A DNA stretch of 64,000 nt from JAOABC01 sp041287495 (GCA_041287495.1 JBEULE010000019.1:21437-85436); one strand, 5' to 3'. Shown: positions 16,286 to 25,897, counted from the first letter of the stretch. The notes: a model not told the origin generated them from the letters alone. Translations and numbers: made by a program.

Positions 16286-16855
16286 ATGAAAATTTTATAC
16301 ATCCATGGATTTAACTCTGCTGGATATGGAGATAAAATAAATTACCTTAAAAAAGCTTTTGGGGCGAGAAATGTTATAGCACCAACTTTAGATTATGATC
16401 CTGTTGAGGCTGTTTCTCAGCTTGAATTTTTGACAGAAGCAATTAAGGATAGAGATAAACTATACTTGGTAGGCACATCATTAGGAGGTTTCTATGCCAT
16501 TTATCTTTCATTAAAATTCAAGGTTCCAGCCGTTTTGATAAATCCATCAATAGATCCTTATAAATCATTACAGAAGCAGGTTGGACCTCAGAAGAATTTT
16601 AAAACAGATGAAGAATATATATTTACCCAACAGCATCTTGAAAGTCTAAAAAATTTTTATGTTAAGGAGCTGGAACCTATAAAAAATTTAGTTTATGTAT
16701 ATCTTGATGAAGATGACGAGTTACTGGATAGTAGAGAAACAGCTAGATACTTTGAAGGTTTCCATGTAGTTATATATCCCGGTGGGAACCATAGATTTAC
16801 CCATATGCCTCAGCTTATAGAAGATTTTAAGAAGATACTACAGGAGGATAGATGA
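16286..16855 (+). CDS. YqiA/YcfP-like alpha/beta-fold esterase
   Basis: A 189-aa hydrolase. It begins LYIHGFNSAGYGDK, has the nucleophile elbow VGTSLGGFYA (GTSLGG, Ser about residue 73), an acidic residue in VYLDEDDELLD, and the catalytic histidine in GGNHRFTHM. These match the UPF0227/YqiA group of small esterases with no defined physiological substrate. It starts one base after the Rpn gene and overlaps carB by four bases. Confidence 0.85.
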   Translation: MKILYIHGFNSAGYGDKINYLKKAFGARNVIAPTLDYDPVEAVSQLEFLTEAIKDRDKLYLVGTSLGGFYAIYLSLKFKVPAVLINPSIDPYKSLQKQVGPQKNFKTDEEYIFTQQHLESLKNFYVKELEPIKNLVYVYLDEDDELLDSRETARYFEGFHVVIYPGGNHRFTHMPQLIEDFKKILQEDR

Positions 16856-18435
16856 AGAAAGTAATAATCCTTGGAAGTGGCCCTAATAGAATAGGACAGG
16901 GAGTTGAATTTGATTATGCCTGTGTACACTGTGTTTGGGCAGTTAGAGAAGAAGGTTATGAAGCTATAATGATTAACTGTAATCCAGAAACGGTCTCTAC
17001 AGATTATGACACTTCCGATAAACTCTACTTTGAACCGATAGTCCTTGAAGATGTCCTAAATATCATAAATAGAGAGAATCCATACGGCGTAGTTGTACAG
17101 TTTGGAGGACAAACTCCTTTGAAACTTGCCAAACCACTTGAAGACCTAAATGTCCCTATCCTTGGAACCCCACCAGAGAGTATAGATATAGCAGAAGACA
17201 GAGAAAGATTTAGGAACCTGATTATAAGGTTAGGTTTAAAACAACCAGAAAGTGGAATAGCAAAATCAAAGCAAGAAGCTTTTGAGATTGCAAAGCAGAT
17301 AGGATATCCAGTTTTAGTTAGACCTTCGTATGTCCTTGGTGGAAGAGCTATGAGACTTGTATATGATGAAAATGAGCTTGCTTCCTATGTGGAGGAGGCT
17401 GTAAGTGTATCTGAAGATAAACCACTTTTGATAGATAGATTTCTCGATGGTAGTATTGAGCTTGATGTTGACTGTGTGTCAGATGGTGAAGATGTTTTAG
17501 TAGGTGCAGTTATGGAACATATAGAAGAAGCTGGAATTCACTCTGGAGACAGTGCAACATGTATTCCCCATTACAGTCTTCCAGATGATATAGTTATAGA
17601 GGTTAAAAATCAGACAAAAAAACTTGCAAAGGCTTTAAACACAGTTGGACTTATGAATGTACAGTATGCTATCAAAGATGGAGAGATATATATTATAGAG
17701 GCAAACCCGAGAGCTTCACGGACAGTTCCTTTTGTAAGTAAAGCTATTGGTTATCCCCTTGCAAAGATTGCCTCAAAGACTATGTTAGGTAAAAAATTAA
17801 GAGAGTTAGTTCCGGAAGTTTTCCAGATTCAGAACCCACATCCTGCATCTGACTTTTTAGATAGAAGTTTCAACATGTTTGCTATAAAAGAGGTTGTATT
17901 TCCATGGAACAGATTTCCGGAGGTTGACCCACTTTTAGGACCTGAGATGAAAAGTACCGGTGAAGTTATGGGAATAGACAGAGATTTTGGACTTGCCTTC
18001 TACAAAGCCCAGGCAGCAGCTGGTTTAAAATTGCCTCTTGAGGGAAATATATTTATATCCGTTGCAGATAAAGATAAACCTTATATAGTTGATATAGCTA
18101 AGGACCTTGTAAATATGGGATTTAAAATATTTGCTACATCTGGAACCTATAAATTCCTAAAAGAGAAAGGTATAGAAGTAGTGATGGTAAACAAACTTTC
18201 AGAAGAAAGACCTAATATCGTTGACAGAATAAGAAACGGAGAGATAGTTATGGTTATAAATACTCCTTCTGGTAAAAGGGAGAGGTCCGACGCTTACTAT
18301 ATACGTAGGGCAGCTGTTATAAATAAGGTTCCATATTACACAACAGTTAGGGGAGCATGGGCAGCTGTTGAAGGAATAAAGTCTTTTAAAGGGAAAGGTT
18401 TAGAAGTTTACGCATTACAGGACTTAAGGAGGTAA
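16852..18435 (+). CDS. carB: Carbamoyl-phosphate synthase large subunit, C-terminal half (split CarB)
   Basis: Corresponds only to the second half of the usual 1,070-residue CarB: 527 aa with one ATP-grasp unit (VIILGSGPNRIGQGVEFDY at the start, the PETVSTDYDTSDKLYFEP segment, PVLVRPSYVLGGR, IEANPRASRTVPFVSK) and the C-terminal MGS-like allosteric domain (about 395-527, IFATSGTYKFLKEKGI). This half carries out carbamate phosphorylation. The N-terminal half must be encoded elsewhere, as known for Aquifex and some archaea. There is a clean start four bases inside the previous gene, so this is a true split, not a truncation. Confidence 0.95.
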   Translation: MKKVIILGSGPNRIGQGVEFDYACVHCVWAVREEGYEAIMINCNPETVSTDYDTSDKLYFEPIVLEDVLNIINRENPYGVVVQFGGQTPLKLAKPLEDLNVPILGTPPESIDIAEDRERFRNLIIRLGLKQPESGIAKSKQEAFEIAKQIGYPVLVRPSYVLGGRAMRLVYDENELASYVEEAVSVSEDKPLLIDRFLDGSIELDVDCVSDGEDVLVGAVMEHIEEAGIHSGDSATCIPHYSLPDDIVIEVKNQTKKLAKALNTVGLMNVQYAIKDGEIYIIEANPRASRTVPFVSKAIGYPLAKIASKTMLGKKLRELVPEVFQIQNPHPASDFLDRSFNMFAIKEVVFPWNRFPEVDPLLGPEMKSTGEVMGIDRDFGLAFYKAQAAAGLKLPLEGNIFISVADKDKPYIVDIAKDLVNMGFKIFATSGTYKFLKEKGIEVVMVNKLSEERPNIVDRIRNGEIVMVINTPSGKRERSDAYYIRRAAVINKVPYYTTVRGAWAAVEGIKSFKGKGLEVYALQDLRR

Positions 18436-18438
18436 GAG

Positions 18439-19683
18439 ATGATAACATATTTCGAGGCTTTAAAGATAGTTCTTGATAACGTAAGAGAAACTGGGGATGA
18501 GAAAGTTCTCTTCATAAATGCTCTAAATAGAATCCTTGCAGAAGATATATATGCAGATGATGATAATCCACCGATTGATAATAGTGGGATGGATGGATAT
18601 GCTGTTAGATATGAAGATATAAAGGATGCATCAGAAGATAAACCTATAGCTTTAAAAGTAATAGGTGAAAGTAAAGCCGGAGGAGATGATATAGAGCTTG
18701 TTCCAGGAACAGCTATATCTATATATACAGGGGCATTAATTCCAAAAGGTGCAGATACAGTTGTTCAAAAGGAACTTACAAAAAGAGAAGGTGATATTGT
18801 ATATATATACAAAGCTCTTAAAAAAGGATCAAATATAAGACCTAAAGGGGGAGACTACAAAAAAGGAGAGATATTACTAAGAAAAGGAACTGTTTTAAGA
18901 CCTCCGGAGATAGGTATACTCTCGTCTGTAAATAAATCTACCGTGTATGTTAAACAGAAAGTAAAGGTAGGGATAATAACAACTGGAGATGAGATTCTTG
19001 ATGTAGGAGAGCCAAGGACAAAGCCCTCACAGATAAGAACATCTAACACATACACACTTTACACACAGATTTTAGAAGCCGGAGCCTTGCCTGTAATATT
19101 AGGTTTTGCCAAAGATGATCCAGATGATATAACTCAAAAATTGAGATATGCTAAAAACTGTGATGTATTACTTACAACCGGTGGTGTATCTGTTGGAGAT
19201 TATGATTTAGTTAAAGATTTTGTTCAAAAAGAGTTGAATGTGGACATACTATTTTGGAAAGTATCTCAAAAACCCGGAAAGCCTGTGGCTTTTGGTGTGT
19301 GGGGAGAAGATAGGGAAAAGTTATTCTTTGGTATTCCAGGAAATCCAGTTGCCAGTATGGTTGTGTTTGAAACATTGGTAAAGCCAGCTATAAAGAAAAA
19401 AATGGGTCATAAAAACTATTACAATCCAGTTATAGATGCTTATTTAGAAGAGAGTTTTGAGAGAAAATCAGTAGATAGATTAGAGTTTGTTAGAGTTGAT
19501 ATTGAATATAAGAATGGTACATTTTTAGTTAAACCTTTTGAGAAACAAGGCTCAAACATCTTAACAAGTATGGTGAACTCAAAAGGGTTGATGATAGTTG
19601 ATAAAGGTGTAAATTTATTAGGAAAAGGGCAGTCTGTTAAAGTTATAATCTTTGATAGAGATTTTTTGCCAGGAGAAATTTAA
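18439..19683 (+). CDS. moeA: Molybdopterin molybdotransferase MoeA
   Basis: Inserts molybdate into adenylated molybdopterin. The 414-aa protein shows PPIDNSGMDGYAVR, GALIPKGADTVVQKE, GSNIRPKGGDYKKGE, the MoCF-fold motifs TTGDEI and TTGGVSVGDYDLV, and the substrate region FFGIPGNPVASMV. Typical MoeA order I-II-III-IV domains and full length. It starts four bases after carB and is followed one base later by the M48 peptidase gene. Together with moaA it implies molybdenum or tungsten enzymes in the cell. Confidence 0.96.
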   Translation: MITYFEALKIVLDNVRETGDEKVLFINALNRILAEDIYADDDNPPIDNSGMDGYAVRYEDIKDASEDKPIALKVIGESKAGGDDIELVPGTAISIYTGALIPKGADTVVQKELTKREGDIVYIYKALKKGSNIRPKGGDYKKGEILLRKGTVLRPPEIGILSSVNKSTVYVKQKVKVGIITTGDEILDVGEPRTKPSQIRTSNTYTLYTQILEAGALPVILGFAKDDPDDITQKLRYAKNCDVLLTTGGVSVGDYDLVKDFVQKELNVDILFWKVSQKPGKPVAFGVWGEDREKLFFGIPGNPVASMVVFETLVKPAIKKKMGHKNYYNPVIDAYLEESFERKSVDRLEFVRVDIEYKNGTFLVKPFEKQGSNILTSMVNSKGLMIVDKGVNLLGKGQSVKVIIFDRDFLPGEI

Positions 19684-19684
19684 G

Positions 19685-20983
19685 ATGGCTCTAAAACATT
19701 TTTACAGATTTTTACTGAAGTTTTTAGTAGTTACCCCTGTAGCTTTCTTTACATCCTGTACAGAAGTTGAAGACCCTTTAACTGGACAAAAAACATTAAG
19801 CCTTATCTCTACTCAGCAAGAGATAGAGATAGGAAGATTGTATATCCCACAAGCTATAAATGATAACGAAGGACTTTATCCTGACAGAGAAGTTCAAAAC
19901 TATATTAGAAAAGTGGGATACAGGATAGCGGAACACACCCCAAGGAAAGTTGATTACCAATTTTATCTAGTAAATTCAAAAGATGTGAATGCCTTTGCAC
20001 TTCCGGGAGGACCTGTTTTTGTAAATAGAGGCCTTATACTTATACTTGATAATGAATCAGAACTTGCCGGAGTTATTGCCCACGAACTTGGACATATAAA
20101 TGCCAGACATCACGCAAAATTTTTGGAAAAAACATACGGTTTAAATATTCTTTTGAATGTTCTTGCAGTTGCAACATCTAACTCACAGTATCAAAATTTA
20201 ATAATGCAGATGGCTCAAATCGGTGCCGGCTTACTTCAGCTTAAATACAGTAGAGACCAGGAAAATGAAGCAGATGCCCTTGGAGTTAGGTTTACCTACG
20301 AAAGTGGTTATGATCCAAGAGGTTTAATATCCACATTTGATAAGTTTAAAAGTATGGAGAAGGAAAGTAAATCTGTTGAGTGGCTTTTAACTCACCCACT
20401 TCCGGATACCCGTATAAAGAATGTTTCACAGCTTATCAATCAAAAATATCCGGATAGACTACTTCTAAAAAAGGACAGTCCTGAATTTCAACAGATAAAA
20501 CAGAAGATAATGAAAACAGCCCTATCTTATGATTATGTTGAGAAAGCTAAAGAAAGTATAAAAAATAAAGACTTTAATAAAGCTATTAAGGATCTAAACA
20601 GTGCAATAAACCTGTATGAAGAAAATAGCTCTGCCCATACTTATAAGGCATTTGTCTGCTACCAGATAAAAGATTTTAACTGTGCTTATAGATCGTCTGT
20701 TTACGCCTCAAGGATAGACAATCTATACTTTTTACCTAAACTCTTAGCCGGAGCTTCTGCGGTAAAATTAGGTAAAGATTTTGAAGCTATAAAGATATTA
20801 GAAGAAGCAAAAGATCTTATCAACACAAGTCCTGACCTTTACTACTTCTTAGGAGTTGCTTATCAAAATATAGGTAATAAACAGGATGCCTATAAAAATC
20901 TGAAAACAGCCCTTGATATCACAGACGGCAAGAGAGGTTGGGAGCTTGATGCAAGACAGAGAATATTAATCCTAACAAGATAA
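19685..20983 (+). CDS. M48-family metalloprotease with TPR tail (BepA-like lipoprotein)
   Basis: A 432-aa envelope zinc protease. The start at 19685 directly follows moeA. It has a signal peptide ending in lipobox FTSC (C25), the M48 zinc site HELGHINARH (about residues 138-147) with a downstream E in the QENEADALG motif, and C-terminal tetratricopeptide repeats (about 280-432). This layout matches BepA/YfgC-type proteins that handle outer-membrane protein assembly. It is separated by two bases from the opposing diguanylate cyclase gene. Confidence 0.92.
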   Translation: MALKHFYRFLLKFLVVTPVAFFTSCTEVEDPLTGQKTLSLISTQQEIEIGRLYIPQAINDNEGLYPDREVQNYIRKVGYRIAEHTPRKVDYQFYLVNSKDVNAFALPGGPVFVNRGLILILDNESELAGVIAHELGHINARHHAKFLEKTYGLNILLNVLAVATSNSQYQNLIMQMAQIGAGLLQLKYSRDQENEADALGVRFTYESGYDPRGLISTFDKFKSMEKESKSVEWLLTHPLPDTRIKNVSQLINQKYPDRLLLKKDSPEFQQIKQKIMKTALSYDYVEKAKESIKNKDFNKAIKDLNSAINLYEENSSAHTYKAFVCYQIKDFNCAYRSSVYASRIDNLYFLPKLLAGASAVKLGKDFEAIKILEEAKDLINTSPDLYYFLGVAYQNIGNKQDAYKNLKTALDITDGKRGWELDARQRILILTR

Positions 20984-20985
20984 TC

Positions 20986-22230
20986 TCAAGCAATAACCCT
21001 GTTTCTTCCTTCCCTTTTTGCTTGGTATAGTTTTTCATCAGCTTCTTTTATCAGGTTGTTTAAGTTGTTATGATCTTTAAATTCCGCAATACCAAAACTT
21101 GCTGTAATCTTAATTTCTTTCCCATCATAAATTAAAGGAGTTTCCTCTAATTTTTTCCTTAAATTTTCAGCTATTTTATATGCTTCTTCAAGAGATGCAT
21201 TTGGTAGTAGTATCAAGAACTCCTCTCCACCCAATCTGAAAACGTAATCTGACTTCCTTAAATTTTCTCTGATAATATTAGCAAAATGTTTTAGTGCTGC
21301 ATCACCAACTAAATGTCCATATGTATCGTTTATATTCTTGAAAAGGTCAATATCTGCAATTATTATGGATATTGGTTGTCCGGTAATTTCTATAATTTCA
21401 AGATATTTATTAAATATCTGTTGTAATGCTCTTCTGGTAAGTAGTCCAGTTAGAAAATCCTTTGAAAGTTCTAATACCATTATCTTTGTATTTATATAGC
21501 TTATCTCATTTGATAACCATAAAGAGTTTGCTTCAATTTCCATTATTATGAAAAGCATTTCTCTATAAAGTCTGTTTTTTAAGTACTTAGTTGCTATAGC
21601 TATAAGGTTGTGGAAATTTCTATGTAAAGACTTTATATTGGTGTAAATATCTTCATCATCTGTTATTGTTTTTCTGCTTTCTTCTATCCATTTCCCAAGA
21701 TTACATTCTTCATATTTCTTATCATTCTTAAATTCTTTCTCTTCCAATATGCTAAGTAAAAACTCTTTAAAATATTCAAGATGATATGTAATATGCGATA
21801 ATGTTTCACCGTAATCTCTACTTTTGATGTAATTTATAAGAACTTCCAAATTTTGGATAAGTTCATTAGTATAAGAATTTAAATAACCTTTTGAGAAAAT
21901 TTGAACTATATCCTCAAATAATCTCTCTATCCTTTTTGCTTCCCTAAGATCTATATCATTAGGAAGGTGATCTATAAAGTTTCTTCTTAAAAAATCAAAA
22001 AGAGAAATTGACTCTATAAATAGGATTCCCATCTGATGAAAGGATATACCTTCTTCGTAGAAAGCCCTTATTCTTGTTTTATCTTTAAGTGTATCTATTA
22101 GAAGGTGTTTAATATCTAAGATGATATTATCTTTAAAAACAAAAGATATAAAGTTCCTCTCTATGTATGTAGAAAGTCTCTTAAAGATGATATCTATTTT
22201 TTTATCTGTAAAGTAGTTAATCACTTCCAT
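20986..22230 (-). CDS. Diguanylate cyclase with CZB zinc-sensing domain (DgcZ-like)
   Basis: A 414-aa soluble c-di-GMP synthase. The C-terminal GGDEF domain (about 255-414) has active-site GGEEF at 334-338 and an I-site RKSD at 325-328, five residues upstream, so product inhibition is likely. The middle (about 146-210) matches a chemoreceptor zinc-binding domain: H150, then C176 in CNLGKW, then H203 and H207 in SLHRNFH. This is the fold used by E. coli DgcZ, where zinc represses activity. The N-terminal 130 residues form a helical domain I do not recognise. It lies behind the HDOD gene. Confidence 0.88.
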   Translation of the reverse strand: MEVINYFTDKKIDIIFKRLSTYIERNFISFVFKDNIILDIKHLLIDTLKDKTRIRAFYEEGISFHQMGILFIESISLFDFLRRNFIDHLPNDIDLREAKRIERLFEDIVQIFSKGYLNSYTNELIQNLEVLINYIKSRDYGETLSHITYHLEYFKEFLLSILEEKEFKNDKKYEECNLGKWIEESRKTITDDEDIYTNIKSLHRNFHNLIAIATKYLKNRLYREMLFIIMEIEANSLWLSNEISYINTKIMVLELSKDFLTGLLTRRALQQIFNKYLEIIEITGQPISIIIADIDLFKNINDTYGHLVGDAALKHFANIIRENLRKSDYVFRLGGEEFLILLPNASLEEAYKIAENLRKKLEETPLIYDGKEIKITASFGIAEFKDHNNLNNLIKEADEKLYQAKREGRNRVIA

Positions 22231-22249
22231 AAAAAATCTCCTTTTGTAT

Positions 22250-23461
22250 CTAATGGAGCATAGATATCATACCCTCACTCCACTTTAAAGCCTCTATGGT
22301 TATATCTGCCACTTCTGAAGGATTTAATAGAAGTTCTTCTGAAAGCTCTTTTATATTTTTATTCTTTTGGGTTTCTACCTCTTCTACTAATTTTAAGATT
22401 TTACCAAAAAATCCGGACTTTTCTTTTATCTCTTTTACGAGATTCTCGTTTAAATTTAACTCTCTAAGTATAACCTCTAATGGCACATTAAATATACTTT
22501 CTCCAAAAGACAAGATACCTATCAGAAAAGCGGTGTCAGATATCATCTCATCATTATTTATTTTTTTAGATATTATTTCCATAAATTTTCCTCTAAAAAG
22601 AGCCCTCTTGATTAACTCTTTTTTTGTATCGACAGTAGCAACAGATATCATGGAGATAAGGAGAAGCCAGTTTAACAGATTTTTCTTTCCTAAGTATACG
22701 ATAGCTCTATTTATAGATGTTATGGGATTTGCAAGATAAAAAAATGAGGAGTTAACATACTTTAATAGTTTTAACGACAGATTCGGAGAACCTTTTATAT
22801 AATTAGCGATAACATTCAGATCATCTTCTTCATGGACTAATCTTATAAGTTTGAGTGTTTCTAATTTTGAAAAGTTATCAAGATTTGCTTCTATTTTTTT
22901 AGGTTTTGTGAAAAACTCCCCTTTAAATAGATCACCACCTGCTTTTTTAAATCTATCAAAATCTTCATAACTATCTATGTTATCTAAAATAATAGTTAAA
23001 TTGTTACTTTTTATTATTTTTATAGAATCTATATTAAATATCATTTGAGAATCTACCTCTACAAAAGAGATATTATCTTTTAATGATAAAAGTTGATTTA
23101 AATTTTTATCATCAGAAAGGTATAGGCAAAATTTATAACCGTTTTTACTTAACTCTTTTATCTTATCCATAAGGACCTTTGAATTTATCTGTTGGTCAGT
23201 TATCTTTATAATAAAGATATCTTTAGGAATTAAAGATGTAAAATCTGTAAATACTATGATATCAGTTGGTAGATTTGTAAATCCTACTTTACCCTGTAAA
23301 CTTTTTATAATTTCGGAACCCGATAAGATCGTATATATTTTTCTTAGTGAGTTATTGAAATCAACTTTCTCAGAAGTATCATAGTCTAATTTTATATCAA
23401 ACCCAAATATCTTTTCCTCTCTGTCAAAAATTGGAATCTTTGCTAAAAATACTGTCTCCAT
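22250..23461 (-). CDS. EAL-like/HDOD domain protein, EAL part degenerate
   Basis: A 403-aa signalling protein of the YuxH type. The N-terminal part (about 1-195) begins AKIPIFDREEKIFGFDIKLDY, aligning with the usual PIFDR...YELL start, but the E-L-L catalytic motif is replaced by D-I-K and the later metal-binding acidic motifs are mostly lost. The HDOD domain (about 200-395) has the typical NLSLKLLKYVNSSFF and SINRAIVYLGKKNLLNW patterns. Phosphodiesterase activity is therefore doubtful; a binding or scaffolding role next to the diguanylate cyclase is more plausible. Confidence 0.8.
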   Translation of the reverse strand: METVFLAKIPIFDREEKIFGFDIKLDYDTSEKVDFNNSLRKIYTILSGSEIIKSLQGKVGFTNLPTDIIVFTDFTSLIPKDIFIIKITDQQINSKVLMDKIKELSKNGYKFCLYLSDDKNLNQLLSLKDNISFVEVDSQMIFNIDSIKIIKSNNLTIILDNIDSYEDFDRFKKAGGDLFKGEFFTKPKKIEANLDNFSKLETLKLIRLVHEEDDLNVIANYIKGSPNLSLKLLKYVNSSFFYLANPITSINRAIVYLGKKNLLNWLLLISMISVATVDTKKELIKRALFRGKFMEIISKKINNDEMISDTAFLIGILSFGESIFNVPLEVILRELNLNENLVKEIKEKSGFFGKILKLVEEVETQKNKNIKELSEELLLNPSEVADITIEALKWSEGMISMLH

Positions 23462-23487
23462 TTAACAACCTTTTTAATTTTTATTTA

Positions 23488-24501
23488 TTATATCACTTTT
23501 TTATTTTTGGAAATTTTGTATAGGATTAGGGAAAATAAAATCAGAATAGTTAGATATAGGATGCTGAATATAATATTTTTCTCTGTTAGTTTTACAAATA
23601 GGTAATTTAGAATTATATAGACCATTCCAATTAATGCGGTGATAGACAGTAAAGTTTCACGGGATTTTTGAAATTGTAGTCCCATAAAAAAACCTATAAA
23701 TCCTATAAAAAGAAATGGAATTGGAAAGTATAACCTATCTACCAAGATAGAAATTATTTTATTTTTATTATCAGGAATAGTTTTGACAAGTTCCGATATT
23801 TTTAAATCTTCTAATGCTATCTCTTTTACATAAGATACATCAATATTGAAGCTATACTTTTGGAATTTCAGAATATTGTAAGAATTTTTTGATGGAAGTT
23901 GAATATATCCATCCTCAAATATAATATAGTTACCGTAAAAATGACCATTTTTTGCAGTTATTAGAAAGCCGTTAGACCTGTTATGAAGTATTATGTTTTT
24001 GAAGTTGTTATTCTTCTTTTCATCTACATACACATATACATTTTCACTTATCTTAGAGAAGTTTTTAGGTTGAATACTGTCCATAATGTAAGCCTTCACT
24101 TTAACTGTGAGAAATTTAGCCCTCTCTCTGTTTGCATAAGGTACAACAATAGAAGAAAAGATTAATGCAACCAACGTAAAAATAATAGTCCATACTAATG
24201 TTGGTTTTGAAAGCTGTTTGTCGTCGATACCTAAACTATAGATGGCGTATATCTCGTTGTTTTCTCTGATTTTTATACCAACAAGTAGCCATGCTATCAG
24301 AAAACCAAAGAGAAGTTGAAATTTTATGAAAGATATATCAAGAAGCGTTAAAATGTTTAAAAAATCTATAATGTTCATTGAGTAAACAAATGAAGGAAGA
24401 TGTAGAAGTTGGGAGGATACGATAACGAGAGAAAATAGTAGTATTAAGATTATAAATGTCTTTATAAATGATACTGATATATGTTTGTAGAGTATTTTCA
24501 T
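23488..24501 (-). CDS. LptF/LptG-family permease
   Basis: A 337-aa YjgP/YjgQ-type inner-membrane protein. There are three N-terminal transmembrane helices (about 12-35, 45-75, 100-125), a periplasmic beta-jellyroll-like domain (about 130-250), and three C-terminal helices. The IKIRENNEIYAIYSLGI segment matches the cytoplasmic coupling helix of LptF/LptG, which contacts the LptB ATPase. It would take part in lipopolysaccharide export from the inner membrane. Only one of the pair is in this window. It overlaps ybeY by four bases. Confidence 0.87.
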   Translation of the reverse strand: MKILYKHISVSFIKTFIILILLFSLVIVSSQLLHLPSFVYSMNIIDFLNILTLLDISFIKFQLLFGFLIAWLLVGIKIRENNEIYAIYSLGIDDKQLSKPTLVWTIIFTLVALIFSSIVVPYANRERAKFLTVKVKAYIMDSIQPKNFSKISENVYVYVDEKKNNNFKNIILHNRSNGFLITAKNGHFYGNYIIFEDGYIQLPSKNSYNILKFQKYSFNIDVSYVKEIALEDLKISELVKTIPDNKNKIISILVDRLYFPIPFLFIGFIGFFMGLQFQKSRETLLSITALIGMVYIILNYLFVKLTEKNIIFSILYLTILILFSLILYKISKNKKVI

Positions 24502-24941
24502 AACCTACTTTTTAGTTGATAGAATATTTTATCCTGTATCTCAAACATTATTTTCTCATCTTCTTCAGATCTCTCGTGGTCGTAGCCTAAAAGGTGAAGT
24601 ATCCCATGAATAAGAAGCCGGAGTATCTCTTCTCTTTCTGTTAATCCTATCTGGTGTGCCTGTCTTTTTGCATATGGGACTGATATTATAATATCTCCCA
24701 AAACTTTATACCTATATCCTATGGTTTCTTCCAGGGGAAAAGAGAGGACATCTGTTGGTTTATTTTGTCCTCTCCAATCTCTGTTTATCTGTCTTATCGT
24801 TTCATCATCTGTTAATGTGATACTTACCTCAACATTATCTAAATTTAGTGATTTTAATATATCTGCCGTTATATCTTTGATAAATTTTTTTGTTATATCT
24901 CTGTCTTTTATCTGTTTATCAATCAGTATTCTGTTCTTCAT
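24498..24941 (-). CDS. ybeY: Endoribonuclease YbeY (rRNA maturation factor)
   Basis: A 147-aa metalloprotein with the zinc motif HGILHLLGYDHERSEED (H-x3-H-x5-H) near the C-terminus and the typical LNRDWRGQNKPTDVLSFPL-like segment (INRDWRGQNKPTDVLSFPL). YbeY matures 16S rRNA 3' ends and takes part in ribosome quality control. It overlaps phoH by 23 bases; the phoH-ybeY pair is a common conserved arrangement. Confidence 0.96.
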   Translation of the reverse strand: MKNRILIDKQIKDRDITKKFIKDITADILKSLNLDNVEVSITLTDDETIRQINRDWRGQNKPTDVLSFPLEETIGYRYKVLGDIIISVPYAKRQAHQIGLTEREEILRLLIHGILHLLGYDHERSEEDEKIMFEIQDKIFYQLKSRL

Positions 24942-25884
24942 ATCTGTTGTACGCTTCTATTATTCTTTGGACTATCGGGTGTCTAACTATATCTTTTTCT
25001 GTGAACTTCGTAAATCCTATACCTTTGACACCTTCTAAAACTTTTATTGCCTCTACAAGTCCAGATTGTGTTGTTTTTGGAAGGTCTATCTGTGTTATAT
25101 CTCCGGTTATTACTGCTTTAGATCCAAAGCCTATACGGGTTAGCAACATCTTCATCTGTTCTCTTGTTGTGTTCTGTGCTTCATCAAGTATTATGAATGC
25201 ATCGTTTAATGTTCTTCCCCTCATAAAGGCAAGTGGAGCAACTTCTATTATCTTTTTTTCTATCATATCTACAACTTTTTCTGGATCAACCATATCATAG
25301 AGAGCATCGTAAAGTGGTCTTAGATATGGGTCAACTTTCTCTTCCAAAGATCCTGGTAAAAATCCAAGTTTTTCTCCGGCTTCAACAGCTGGTCTTGTCA
25401 AAATTATTCTGCTTACTTTATTCTGTTTTAAATATGAAACTGCAACAGCCATAGCCAAGTATGTTTTCCCTGTTCCGGCAGGTCCTATTCCAAATGTTAT
25501 GTCGTTGTTTTTTATGGTCTCTACATAGAGTTTTTGTGTAGGTGTTTTTGCCATTATTGGCTTTTTACGGTAAGAGAATAGTATAGCTTCTGGAGGGGTT
25601 TCCTTTAAAGTTTCTTTACTTTCTTTCTCCTGTTTATAACCAATAGCTAAATTTCTAACATCCTGAGGTGATAGTATATGTCCAACTTCAAAGTAGGAAG
25701 ATATCTTTTCCATAAACTCCTCAAATCTGTCTAAGTTTTCCTCTTTTCCAGAAGCTATTATGGATGTTCCTCTTGCAAATATCTGTAAATCAAAGATATC
25801 CTCAAAGTACTTCAGATTTTCATCTCTTGAACCTACTACATTAAAAAATGCATGTGGTGGTATCTGGACTTCAAGTTTTAAAAT
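24919..25884 (-). CDS. PhoH-family ATPase, apparently starting at ATT
   Basis: PhoH-like P-loop protein, 321 aa when read from 25884. The ATPase core has GPAGTGKTYLAMAVAV (Walker A) and AFIILDEAQNTT (Walker B). The first ATG at 25713 would remove 57 residues that match the normal KH-like N-terminal domain of this family (LEVQIPPHAFFNVVGSRDENL and onward). No ATG, GTG or TTG exists in that extra stretch. The ATT at 25884 sits seven bases after a perfect AGGAGG, so it is the likely start. It is upstream of ybeY, consistent with a role in RNA handling. Confidence 0.88.
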   Translation of the reverse strand: MLKLEVQIPPHAFFNVVGSRDENLKYFEDIFDLQIFARGTSIIASGKEENLDRFEEFMEKISSYFEVGHILSPQDVRNLAIGYKQEKESKETLKETPPEAILFSYRKKPIMAKTPTQKLYVETIKNNDITFGIGPAGTGKTYLAMAVAVSYLKQNKVSRIILTRPAVEAGEKLGFLPGSLEEKVDPYLRPLYDALYDMVDPEKVVDMIEKKIIEVAPLAFMRGRTLNDAFIILDEAQNTTREQMKMLLTRIGFGSKAVITGDITQIDLPKTTQSGLVEAIKVLEGVKGIGFTKFTEKDIVRHPIVQRIIEAYNRYEEQNTD

Positions 25885-25897
25885 GTCAGAACCTCCT
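25882..25897 (-). promoter_or_regulatory. Ribosome-binding site and ATT start of phoH
   Basis: On the minus strand AGGAGG (25897-25892), a 7-base spacer, then ATT (25884-25882) in frame with the PhoH N-terminal domain. ATT starts are very rare; the best-known case is infC, where IF3 discriminates against it. Confidence 0.75.
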
